From Amaricoccus sp. (GTDB lineage: Bacteria; Pseudomonadota; Alphaproteobacteria; Rhodobacterales; Rhodobacteraceae), in assembly GCF_017993425.1 (NCBI RefSeq), contig NZ_JAGOMQ010000002.1, positions 124,001 to 188,000 on the forward strand: a stretch of 64,000 bases of DNA, given 5' to 3'. The notes beneath the pieces are model-generated. The model saw only the letters and a program-made list of their open reading frames with translations, searched no databases and was not told the origin of the DNA. Shown here in pieces: positions 35,442-43,170 of this stretch (its first letter is position 1; the number at the start of each line of letters is the position of its first letter). The position numbers were made by a program, and so were the translations under genes.

Positions 35442-35630
35442 GTGAACGAGTTCCTCGAGCCGGGCAACCTGGTGCGCCATCCCGACCGCGAGGACTGGGG
35501 GCTGGGGCAGGTGCAGTCGGTGATCGGCAAGCGCATCACCGTGAACTTCGAGCATGCCGGCAAGGTGGTCATCGACGGTTCCCGCATCACGCTCCTCCTG
35601 GAGCCGGACCGGCCCGGGGCCGGGGGTTGA
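35442..35630 (+). CDS. DUF3553 protein
   Basis: A 62-residue small protein with GTG start preceded by GGAGG. The pattern LEPGNLVRHPDREDWGLGQVQSVIGKRITVNFEHAGKVVI is the DUF3553 fold, an SH3/Tudor-like beta-barrel related to UvrD/PcrA C-terminal domains that bind RNA polymerase or ribosome. Its function is not established. The intergenic region shared with chpT is only 24 bp, so both promoters overlap each other's coding starts. Confidence 0.88.
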   Translation: MNEFLEPGNLVRHPDREDWGLGQVQSVIGKRITVNFEHAGKVVIDGSRITLLLEPDRPGAGG

Positions 35631-35757
35631 GAGGACGCCAGCTTACCTTAAGATCGCGTTAAGGGCGAGTCCCCGGGGCGCGTTGGCGGGCTTGGGTTGT
35701 GCGGCGGTCGAGCGGCGGGATTTGCCTGCGCGGGCGGGCTTCGCTAAAGGGGCTGCG

Positions 35758-36552
35758 ATGCAGACCGACGCGGCCTCCTACCGGGTGAAGCTCGCCGAGA
35801 CCGAGGCGGAGCGGCAGGCCGCGCAGCGGCTGCGCTACCGCGTCTTCGTCGAGGAGATGGGCGCGGCGGCGAGCCCGGCGCAGCGCGCGGTCCGGCGGGA
35901 GTGGGACGCGTTCGACCCGTATTTCGAGCAGCTGATCCTGATCTGGGACGGGCCGCCCGACGCGCCGGTCGCCGATCCGCTCGACCGGGTGGTCGGCGTC
36001 TACCGGCTGATGACCCGCACCGCGGCGCGGGCGGGGCGCGGGTTCTACGGCGCCATGGAATACGACCTCGGCCTGATCGAGGCGAGCCCGCGCGAGAGCG
36101 TCGAGCTCGGCCGCACCTGCGTCGCGCCGGAGCATCGCGGCGGCGCGGCGATGCACCTGATGTGGAACGCGCTGGCCGAGTACGTGCTCGCCCGCGACAT
36201 CGGCATCCTCTTCGGCGCGGCGAGCTTCGCCGGCACGGATCCCGCCCCCTACGCCGAGGCGCTGAGCTTCCTCCACCACCGCCACCTCGCGCCCCCCGAC
36301 CTGCGGGTGCGGGCGCAGCGGCCGCGGCGGATCGAGATGGACCTCATGCCGGCGGAGGCGATCGACCCGGCCCGCGCGCTCAGGGCGATCCCGCCGCTGC
36401 TCAAGGCCTATCTGCGGCTCGGCGGCGTGGTCGGAGACGGGGCCTGGCGCGACGACGCCTTCAACACCATCGACGTCTGCCTCGTCATGGACACCGACCG
36501 GATGAAGGCGCAGCGCCGCGCCTTCTACGAGCGCAACCGGAGCCTCGGGTGA
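35758..36552 (+). CDS. olsB: L-ornithine N(alpha)-acyltransferase OlsB
   Basis: A 264-residue GNAT-fold acyltransferase forming lyso-ornithine lipid from ornithine and a 3-hydroxyacyl-ACP. Landmarks: AAQRLRYRVFVEEMGA at the N-terminus, GVYRLMT, ESVELGRTCVAPEHRGGAAMHLMWNAL, ILFGAASFAGTDP and the C-terminal YLRLGGVVGDGAW. Ribosome site AAAGGGG precedes the ATG. Followed after 10 bp by olsA, which completes the two-step pathway for this phosphorus-free membrane lipid. Confidence 0.93.
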   Translation: MQTDAASYRVKLAETEAERQAAQRLRYRVFVEEMGAAASPAQRAVRREWDAFDPYFEQLILIWDGPPDAPVADPLDRVVGVYRLMTRTAARAGRGFYGAMEYDLGLIEASPRESVELGRTCVAPEHRGGAAMHLMWNALAEYVLARDIGILFGAASFAGTDPAPYAEALSFLHHRHLAPPDLRVRAQRPRRIEMDLMPAEAIDPARALRAIPPLLKAYLRLGGVVGDGAWRDDAFNTIDVCLVMDTDRMKAQRRAFYERNRSLG

Positions 36553-36562
36553 GGGCGCGCCG

Positions 36563-37387
36563 ATGACCTGGGCCGAGGCCGAGCCGCCGGCGCTGCCGCC
36601 GCCGGGGGCGGCGGAGCGGCTGCGGCTGGCGTGGCGCGCGCCGCTCGCCGTGCTCTGGCTGGCGCTCTGCTTCGCGGTCTTCCTCGCCTGCCGCGGCGCC
36701 GACCTCGCGGCGCGGCGCGTCGCCCGGCGGCGGCCGCCCGCGCTCGCGCCGTGGCTGGTGCTGGTCTGGGCGCGCGGCGCGCTGCGGCTCCTCGGGCTGC
36801 GGCCGGTGCTGCGCGGCGCGGCGATGGCGCATCCGGGCGCGCTGGTGGCGAACCATTCGAGCTGGCTCGACATCGTGACGCTCCAGGCGGCGACGCGGGT
36901 GTTCTTCGTCTCCAAGGCCGAGGTCGCCGGCTGGCCGGTGATCGGCGCCATCGGCCGGGCGATCGGCACGATGTTCATCGAGCGCCGCGCCACCGAGGCG
37001 AAGCGGCAGACCGCGGCGCTGCACGCGCGCCTCGCCCGCGGCGACCGGCTGGCGATCTTCCCCGAGGGCACCTCCAGCGACGGCCGGCAGGTCCTGCCGT
37101 TCAAGACCGCGCTCTTCGCGGTGTTCCTCGCGCCCGACCTGCACGACGCGCTCTGGGTGCAGCCGGTCACCCTGCGCTACGCCCCGCGCCCGGGCCTGCC
37201 GCCGACGCTCTACGGCTGGTGGGGCGACATGGACTTCGGCAGCCATCTGAAGATGTTGCTGATGCGCTCGACCGGCGGCGTCGTCGAGGTCGCCTTCCAC
37301 CCCCCGCTCCCCGCCGCCGCCTTCCCCGACCGCAAGCCCCTCGCCGCCGCCGCCGAGGCGTCGGTCCGCTCGGGCGCCGCGTCCTGA
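36563..37387 (+). CDS. olsA: Lyso-ornithine lipid O-acyltransferase OlsA
   Basis: A 274-residue PlsC-family membrane acyltransferase that adds the second acyl chain to lyso-ornithine lipid. A membrane helix lies near residues 25-45; the catalytic NHSSWLD (HX4D) motif is near residue 97, the FPEGTSSDG substrate motif near 168 and PVTLRYAP near 200. Context beside olsB supports OlsA over a general lysophosphatidate acyltransferase, although some OlsA enzymes do both. Confidence 0.92.
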   Translation: MTWAEAEPPALPPPGAAERLRLAWRAPLAVLWLALCFAVFLACRGADLAARRVARRRPPALAPWLVLVWARGALRLLGLRPVLRGAAMAHPGALVANHSSWLDIVTLQAATRVFFVSKAEVAGWPVIGAIGRAIGTMFIERRATEAKRQTAALHARLARGDRLAIFPEGTSSDGRQVLPFKTALFAVFLAPDLHDALWVQPVTLRYAPRPGLPPTLYGWWGDMDFGSHLKMLLMRSTGGVVEVAFHPPLPAAAFPDRKPLAAAAEASVRSGAAS

Positions 37388-37443
37388 GCTTGCGTGCGGC
37401 TCCGCCGCCGGCGCACAAGAATCCCCAGCGCACGGAGGCCGCG

Positions 37444-37872
37444 ATGACGCCGAGAGCCATTCTGGAGACCGCGATCTACGCGACCGACCTCGACGCGGCG
37501 GCGGGGTTCTACGGGGGCGTGCTCGGGCTCGAGACGGCGGCGCGGGCGGGGAGCCGGCATGTGTTCTTCCGCCTCGACGCCGCCATGCTCCTCGTCTTCA
37601 ACCCCGCCGCGACGGCGCTGCCGCCGAGCCCGGGCGGGCTGCCGGTGCCGCCGCATGGCGCGCACGGGCCCGGGCACGTCGCCTTCGCCGCCTCCGGGGC
37701 CGAGCTCGACCGCTGGCGGGCTCGGCTGGAGGAGGCGGGCGTGGCGATCGAGGCCGACTTCCGCTGGCCGGGGGGCGACGGCGCGCCCGGGGCGCGGTCG
37801 ATCTACGTCCGCGATCCCGCCGGCAACTCGGTCGAGCTCGCCGAGCCGCGGCTCTGGGGCTTCCCGGCCTGA
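37444..37872 (+). CDS. Glyoxalase/bleomycin-resistance (VOC) family protein
   Basis: A 142-residue vicinal oxygen chelate protein. The first beta-alpha-beta module is [24 protein letters not shown], the second contains [26 protein letters not shown] and ends [22 protein letters not shown], with the metal-ligand Glu and His positions retained. Members include glyoxalase I, fosfomycin or bleomycin resistance proteins and dioxygenases; the substrate cannot be inferred. Lies between olsA and aroQ on the same strand. Confidence 0.9.
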   Translation: MTPRAILETAIYATDLDAAAGFYGGVLGLETAARAGSRHVFFRLDAAMLLVFNPAATALPPSPGGLPVPPHGAHGPGHVAFAASGAELDRWRARLEEAGVAIEADFRWPGGDGAPGARSIYVRDPAGNSVELAEPRLWGFPA

Positions 37873-37951
37873 CCGCGCCCCGCGAGACGGGGCTACCCAA
37901 GCCGCCCGCGACCGGCCAAAAGGAGCGCAAGCCCGCCATGGAGCCCCGCCG

Positions 37952-38401
37952 ATGCCCCGCCTCGTCTACGTGCTGAACGGACCGAACCTCAACCTCCTCG
38001 GCAAGCGCCAGCCGCACATCTACGGCCACGAGACGCTCGCCGACGTCGAGCGCGACTGCACGGCGCTGGCGGCCGAGCTCGGGCTCGAGATCCGCTTCCT
38101 GCAATCGAACTGGGAGGGGCAGATCGTCGACTGGATCCACGAGGCGCGCGAGGCGGCGGCGGGGATCGTGATCAACCCGGGCGCGCTGACCCATACCTCG
38201 GTGGCGGTGCTCGACGCGCTCAACGCCTTCGACGGGACGGTGATCGAGGTGCATATCTCCAACGTCCACAAGCGCGAGAGCTTCCGCCACCACTCCTACG
38301 TGTCGCTGCGCGCCGACGGCGTCATCGCCGGTTGCGGCGCCCAGGGCTATGGCTTCGGCCTGCGCCGCGTGGCGGCGGTGGCGGCGGCGGGCAAGGCCTG
38401 A
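37952..38401 (+). CDS. aroQ: 3-dehydroquinate dehydratase, type II
   Basis: A 149-residue enzyme of the shikimate pathway dehydrating 3-dehydroquinate. Conserved elements: [22 protein letters not shown] with catalytic Tyr24, [30 protein letters not shown] with the catalytic His near 82, and [20 protein letters not shown]. Length matches the dodecameric type II family. Monocistronic or end of the small operon with the VOC gene. Confidence 0.96.
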   Translation: MPRLVYVLNGPNLNLLGKRQPHIYGHETLADVERDCTALAAELGLEIRFLQSNWEGQIVDWIHEAREAAAGIVINPGALTHTSVAVLDALNAFDGTVIEVHISNVHKRESFRHHSYVSLRADGVIAGCGAQGYGFGLRRVAAVAAAGKA

Positions 38402-38526
38402 GCCCTGCGCGAGGGCAGGGTCTGCGCGGACTCCGGCGCCCGAGCGGCAAGGTCTGCCCCGCGACGGCGCCCGCCGGGAGACATGCGCATGTCTCCCGGC
38501 TCGACGCGGCGCGGGGACGGCGGAAC

Positions 38527-38564
38527 CTCGAAGTGAGTCTAACGGCCCCGCGAAATGCGGCGCT
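38527..38564 (+). repeat. GTTCGATTC repeat family, copy 2
   Basis: Reads CTCGAAGTGAGTCTAACGGC then CCCGCGAAATGCGGCGCT, related to copy 1 on the other strand. It lies in the 365-bp gap between aroQ and the 81-residue hypothetical gene. A perfect hairpin around 38479-38500 (GCCGGGAGACAT with its complement) precedes it; downstream 38570-38660 is strikingly AT-rich with no recognised gene. Confidence 0.6.
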
Positions 38565-38766
38565 GCTAACGATGCAATGATTTCCACCGTTCAAAAGTAT
38601 TTCGAAATACACTTGCGAGTAAGTTCAAAATTCTCGCGAAGAATTTATGTTATCTTGTCTCGTTCATGCCGGCGGGATGAAATCGGTCAATTTCCCGCCG
38701 GATCGAGATCAAGACGTCCGGGCCCGTCGATCCTTGCCGATCAACAGAAGGGACCAGGCGCGCCTG

Positions 38767-39012
38767 TCACGCCACCCGCAGCGCGGGCAGGCGGCGCCAG
38801 GCGGGGCGGTGGGGGCGGAGGGCGCGGCGGCGGACCTCGATCTCCAGCGTCCGCGGGTCGACCGCGCCGTAGACCGCGGTCAGCCGGGCGAAGGCGTCAT
38901 GCACCGTCGCCGCGGCGGGATCGAGGGCGAACTCGAGCCCGGCCTCCCGTCCGTCCGGCAGCGTGGCGCGATACGTCACCTGCGCGAAGCGATGCATCCC
39001 CATGTCGTCCAT
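38767..39012 (-). CDS. Small hypothetical protein
   Basis: An 81-residue protein with a good ribosome site (GGGAGGG) before its ATG. Sequence MDDMGMHRFAQVTYRATLPDGREAGLEFALDPAAATVHDAFARLTAVYGAVDPRTLEIEVRR is rich in short strands, no signal peptide and no known family recognised. It stands alone downstream of the transglutaminase locus on the same strand but 560 bp away from it, so operon membership is doubtful. Confidence 0.65.
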   Translation of the reverse strand: MDDMGMHRFAQVTYRATLPDGREAGLEFALDPAAATVHDAFARLTAVYGAVDPRTLEIEVRRRALRPHRPAWRRLPALRVA

Positions 39013-39203
39013 CGCTCGTCCCTCCCTTCTGGGCGCTCCGTCTGCCGCCGCTCTAGCAGTCCGAGTGTGACGGCTCCGTTACACGCCCCCCGAGCGTTCG
39101 CTCGAATGCGAACCATGGCGCCGCCGCGGCGAATCCCGCAGGCCCGCGGCGCGCCGTGGTTAAGACGCGCGGCAGCCGCCGCCGGTTCCGCCCGCCCCGC
39201 ACC

Positions 39204-39450
39204 TCAGTTCGCCAGCGCCGCGACGCCGTCGACCGCCGCCGGAACGGCAGCTTCGCCACCCGCCACGGCGGCCGGCTCCGCCTGCGCGAAGATCGTGTCG
39301 AGCTCCGGGGTCGGGAACGTCGCGATGCGCGTCGTCGGCGATGTGCAGGCGGTTGTCGGTCAGGTCCTTGATCGCCGCCCGCTGCGTGCAGACCGAGATC
39401 AGGTCCCCCGCCTTGCTCTGCGTCGCCCTGACGAAATGTTGTCGGAGCAC
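39204..39450 (-). pseudogene. Frameshifted remnant of a protein C-terminus
   Basis: In one frame the minus strand reads LRQHFVRATQSKAGDLISVC then TQRAAIKDLTDNRLHIADD; from about 39330 a different frame continues RIATFPTPELDTIFAQAEPA and ends with VDGVAALAN and a stop at 39204. Removing one G near 39330 joins them smoothly. No start or ribosome site is seen, and the upstream side meets a repeat at 39501. The family was not recognised. The remaining parts of the 39013-39573 gap (39013-39203 and 39451-39500) show nothing more. Confidence 0.45.
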
Positions 39451-39500
39451 AAGCTGGATGGAAGGGTCAGGAGAGCGGAGCGGGCGGGGCAGGGGAGGGC

Positions 39501-39530
39501 GCAAGCTTCAAGTGAGTCGAACGGCGCCAC
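39501..39530 (+). repeat. GTTCGATTC repeat family, copy 3
   Basis: Reads GCAAGCTTCAAGTGAGTCGA then ACGGCGCCAC, matching copy 1 closely including the preceding AAGCTT. It lies 44 bp downstream of the transglutaminase stop codon, between that gene and the frameshifted remnant. Confidence 0.6.
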
Positions 39531-39573
39531 GTGGCCGTCAACCGACGCGACCCGCCGCGACCGCCGTCGCCCC

Positions 39574-40461
39574 TCACCCCGGCGCCGTCACCGGGAGCAC
39601 GTCCACCGCCTGCTCCGTGGTCTGCGCGCCGGAGATGCGCAGCACGCCCACCACCGGGGCCACGTCGCCGTAGTCGCGGCCGCGGGCGATCTCGATGTGG
39701 TCGGCGCCGACCGCGACGGCGTTGGTCGGGTCGTACTCGACCCAGCCGGTCTCCCAGCCGCACCAGGCCCGCACCCAGGCGTGCGTCGCGTCCGCGCCCT
39801 CCAGCCGCGGCTGGCCCTCGGGCGGGATGGTGCGCAGGAAGCCCGAGACGTAGCCCGCCGGCACGCCGATGCCGCGGAGCGCCCCGATCATGATATGAGC
39901 GAAATCCTGGCACACGCCGCGGCGCCGGGCGAAGGCCTCGGCCGGCGGGGTGTCGACCGTGGTCGCGTCCGGGTCGTAGGCCATCTCGGCGTGAAGCGCG
40001 TCGCCGAGCGTGCGCACCACCGCGAAGGCGGTCATCTCCGGCGCGATCAGCCCCCGGGCGAACGAGGCGGCGTCGGGCAGCCGGCCGACCCGCGGGCTGG
40101 GGCCGAGGAAGTGGTGCGGCGCCTCCGGCCCGAGCCCGCGCCACTCCGCCGCCTCGCGCGCCAGCCGCGCCAGGTCGGGCGAGATGTCGAGCGCCGGGGG
40201 CCGGGCGATCCGCTCCACCCGCGAGCCCACGCGGAAGGCGATCTCGTCGTGGGCCTCGCGGAAGACGATCTCCACCGCCTCGTTGCCGAAGAAGTCGGTG
40301 AAGGACTGCCGCTCCGCCGGCTCCGGCGCCACGTCGAGCCAGCCGTTCACCCGCCGCTGCGCCCCGGGCAGGTCGGCCGGCAGCATCCTGAGCAGGTGTC
40401 GCCCGGCGATCGCCGGGCTGTCGTAGGAATAGGTGATGGTCAGGCCGATGTCGTAGAGCAT
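39574..40461 (-). CDS. Transglutaminase-like cysteine protease family protein
   Basis: A 295-residue protein with an N-terminal Bact_transglu_N beta-domain (about 1-95) and a transglutaminase-core domain. The catalytic triad is Cys184 (RRGVCQDFAH), His227 (GADATHAW) and Asp244 (VEYDPTNAV). Such bacterial members usually act as peptidases or amidases rather than crosslinkers. It lies downstream of the ATP-grasp/alpha-E gene on the same strand, the gene neighbourhood in which these enzymes are predicted to process an amide-linked tag. Its 5' end is duplicated in degenerate form just upstream (40466-40604). Confidence 0.92.
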   Translation of the reverse strand: MLYDIGLTITYSYDSPAIAGRHLLRMLPADLPGAQRRVNGWLDVAPEPAERQSFTDFFGNEAVEIVFREAHDEIAFRVGSRVERIARPPALDISPDLARLAREAAEWRGLGPEAPHHFLGPSPRVGRLPDAASFARGLIAPEMTAFAVVRTLGDALHAEMAYDPDATTVDTPPAEAFARRRGVCQDFAHIMIGALRGIGVPAGYVSGFLRTIPPEGQPRLEGADATHAWVRAWCGWETGWVEYDPTNAVAVGADHIEIARGRDYGDVAPVVGVLRISGAQTTEQAVDVLPVTAPG

Positions 40462-40465
40462 GGGG

Positions 40466-40576
40466 TCAGCGCCTGGAGGCGTCGGAGAAGCCGGGGCGCC
40501 GCATCCGGAGCGGGCCTCGCCCGGCGATGGCCGGGCTGAGGCAGGAACAGGTGCGGGTCAGGCCGATGTGGAGCAT
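40466..40576 (-). pseudogene. Chimeric duplicated fragment: transglutaminase start plus alpha-E gene end
   Basis: The junction between the ATP-grasp/alpha-E gene and the transglutaminase gene is present twice with a 115-bp period. The extra copy reads MLHIGLTRTCSCLSPAIAGR (compare MLYDIGLTITYSYDSPAIAG) and ends FSDASRR with a stop (compare LSDAYMR). It leaves a 36-codon frame starting with ATG. It is most simply a decayed tandem duplication; translation is possible but not supported by conservation. Confidence 0.6.
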
Positions 40577-40580
40577 GGGG

Positions 40581-42992
40581 TCAGCGCATGTAGGCGTCGG
40601 AGAGCAGCTCCGACACCGCCTCGATCTCGTCGGCGACGCCGCGGAGCCGGGCGCCGTCGAGCTCCTCCGGCGTCATCACCGCGAGCCCGCAATGGGTGCG
40701 CAGCACCGCCCGCGACAGCGCCGACATCTGGCCGTTCACCTCGGCCCCGGGCAGCGTCGCCACGTGCTCCTTCAACTCGCTGAGCTGATACAGCACCGAG
40801 CGCGGGTTCATCGCGTCGAGCGCCAGCAGATCGACCACGGTCTCGCGGTTCGTCGCCACCGTGTAGCGGCGGCGATGCGTCATCACGCTGTCGCCCACCT
40901 CGACCGCGAGGTCGAGCGCCCCCTCCGGCGCGTCGGGGTCGGCGAGCGCGCGCAGGTTCGCCACCGTGTAGAGCGCCCGCTCCAGCGACCGCCCGATCGT
41001 CAGGAACCGCCAGCCGGTGAAGCGGTACATGTTCTCGTGGACGAGGCCGGAGAACCCGGTGATCTTGCGCAGCAGCACCCCCATCGCCCGGGCGGCGTCG
41101 TCGCCCGGCGCCACCGTCTCGGCCATCCGCCCGGCGGTCCGGGCGAGATCGTTCAGCGCCATCCAGCCGTCGATCGAGAAGCGGTCGCGCACGTTGCCGG
41201 CGCTGAAGATCGCCGAGCGCAGGATGTCCTGCAGCCCGTCGGGCAGGTTCTGCTCCGCGTCGACCCCCATCGCGTCGAGCTCGTCGGCGAGGACGAGCAC
41301 GAGCGGCGCCGCGCGGTCGCCGGTCTCGGCCAGCCGCACGTGCAGCGCGCGCAGGAGCCGCATCACCCCCTCCGCCCGCTCGACGTAGCGGCCGAGCCAG
41401 TAGAGGTTGTCCGCCGCCCGGCTCGGCAGCGCCGAGGGCGTCGCCCGCGCGAAGGGCGCCGTGCCGCGCTCCGGCATCAGGCTCACCGGCTCGACCGGGC
41501 GCTCGCTGACGATCCAGACGTCCGCCGCCGAGCCGCCGCGCTGCATGGCGATCGCCGAGGGGTCGGCCGTCCGCCCGATCCGCGCGAAGCCGCCCGGCAT
41601 CGCGTGCCAGCCGCCGGCGGTGCGGGCGAGGAACACCCGCAGGCTCATCGGCCGCGGGGCCAGCGCGCCGTCGACCCAGGCCGGCGTCGTCGACAGCGTC
41701 ACCGCCTCCTGACCCACCAGCCGCGGCCCCTCCGCCTCCAGCCAGGCCTCGACGTTGGCCCGGGCCGGGCCGCGGAACTGGCCGCCATGCACGGTCGTCT
41801 CGATCGTCTCGAAGGGCAGGTGGGTGGCATGGGCCGAGCCGATCATCATCCGGTCGATCTCGGCGCGCACATGCGCCCGCTCCGCCTCGCCGCCGCACCA
41901 CCAGGTGGCGATGTTCGGCAGCTTCAGCGGCTCGCCGAGCACCACCGGCGCGATCCGCGGCAGGAAGGCGAGGAGCGCCCGCGTCTCCAGCACCCCCGAG
42001 CCGAGCGCGTTGACCAGCGTCACCGCCCCCCGCCGCACCGCGCCGACCAGCCCCGGCGTGCCGATCCGGCTCTCCGCGGCCAGCTCCAGCGGGTCGGCGA
42101 AGGCCGCGTCCATGCGACGCCACAGCACGTTGACCGGCCGGAGCCCCGCGACGGTGCGCACCTTCACCCGCCCCTCGTCGATCGTCAGGTCCTCGCCCTC
42201 GAGGAGCGCGAGCCCGAGGTAGCGGGCGATGTAGGCGTGCTCGAAATAGGTGTCGTTGAGCGGCCCCGGCGTCAGGATCGCGGTGCGCGCCGCGGGATCG
42301 TTGGCGAGCCCCTGCAACGCGTCGCGGAAGGCGCGGAAAAAGCCGGCCAGCCGCTCCACCCGCGCCTCGCCGAAGAGGTCGGAATAGACCCGCGTCGTCG
42401 CCACCCGGTTCTCCAGCGCGAAGCCTGCGCCGGAGGGGGCCTGGGTCCGGTCGCCGAGCACCCACCAGGCGCCGTCCGGCCCCCGCCCGATCTCGAAGGC
42501 GACGAAGTGCAGGAAATGCCCGCCCCGCGGCGTGATGCCGACGAGCGGCCGCAGCCATTCCCGGCTCCCCGCCACCAGCTCCGCCGGCAGGTGCCCCTCG
42601 GCGACGAGGCGGTTCTGCCCGTAGAGATCGGCCGCCACCGCCTCGAGCAGGTCGGCGCGCTGCACCAGCCCCTCGGCGATGCCGCGCCACTCCGCCTCCG
42701 CGAGGATCACCGGCACATGCGCGAGCGGCCAGGACCGCTCGGTCGAGCCCGCGGCCCCGTACTGGCGGAAGAACACGCCCGCGTCGCGCAGGTACTGGTC
42801 GCCGCGCGCGAAGCGCCGGTCGATGTCGTCGGGCGAGAGCTGGGCGAAGTGCTCGACGAACTGCCGCCAGACCGGCCGCACCCGCCCGCGCCGGTCGAGC
42901 ATCTCGTCCGCGGTGCCTTCCGGCGGGAAGTAGTCCGCGAGGAGCCGGCGGACCGGATCGACGGCTGGCGAAGCTGCGACGTCGTGGCCCAA
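40581..42992 (-). CDS. Circularly permuted ATP-grasp and alpha-E domain fusion protein
   Basis: About 803 residues. The N-terminal half (to about residue 470) is the circularly permuted ATP-grasp (formerly DUF404/407): DEMLDRRGRVRPVWRQF, DLYGQNRLVAEGHLP, ALENRVATTRVYSDLF, ILTPGPLNDTYFEHAYIARYLGL and VRTVAGLRPVNVLWRRMD. The C-terminal about 310 residues are the alpha-E helical domain (formerly DUF403): RAADNLYWLGRYVERAEGVMRLLRAL ... ENMYRFTGWRFLTIGRSLERALYTV. These are separate genes in many bacteria; fusion occurs in alphaproteobacteria. Predicted to ligate amino acids or a peptide in an ATP-dependent manner, with substrate unknown. Start is uncertain: the frame is open to an ATG at 43130, but residues before the TTG at 42992 look unconserved. 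Confidence 0.85.
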   Translation of the reverse strand: MGHDVAASPAVDPVRRLLADYFPPEGTADEMLDRRGRVRPVWRQFVEHFAQLSPDDIDRRFARGDQYLRDAGVFFRQYGAAGSTERSWPLAHVPVILAEAEWRGIAEGLVQRADLLEAVAADLYGQNRLVAEGHLPAELVAGSREWLRPLVGITPRGGHFLHFVAFEIGRGPDGAWWVLGDRTQAPSGAGFALENRVATTRVYSDLFGEARVERLAGFFRAFRDALQGLANDPAARTAILTPGPLNDTYFEHAYIARYLGLALLEGEDLTIDEGRVKVRTVAGLRPVNVLWRRMDAAFADPLELAAESRIGTPGLVGAVRRGAVTLVNALGSGVLETRALLAFLPRIAPVVLGEPLKLPNIATWWCGGEAERAHVRAEIDRMMIGSAHATHLPFETIETTVHGGQFRGPARANVEAWLEAEGPRLVGQEAVTLSTTPAWVDGALAPRPMSLRVFLARTAGGWHAMPGGFARIGRTADPSAIAMQRGGSAADVWIVSERPVEPVSLMPERGTAPFARATPSALPSRAADNLYWLGRYVERAEGVMRLLRALHVRLAETGDRAAPLVLVLADELDAMGVDAEQNLPDGLQDILRSAIFSAGNVRDRFSIDGWMALNDLARTAGRMAETVAPGDDAARAMGVLLRKITGFSGLVHENMYRFTGWRFLTIGRSLERALYTVANLRALADPDAPEGALDLAVEVGDSVMTHRRRYTVATNRETVVDLLALDAMNPRSVLYQLSELKEHVATLPGAEVNGQMSALSRAVLRTHCGLAVMTPEELDGARLRGVADEIEAVSELLSDAYMR

Positions 42993-43170
42993 CCGGAGAC
43001 AGCCTTGTTGCGTCTGACGCCGCGAGCCTATGCCGAAGCCCGCAGGAAGGACAAGTCGATGCGCCCGAGCCGCGGTCCCAGCCACGCACCCGAGACGAGG
43101 GGGCTTTTGTGCGGCTGGACTGCATGCCACTGTACGCCGGGGTGGACCCTGTCAGGGAAGGGAGAGAGCG

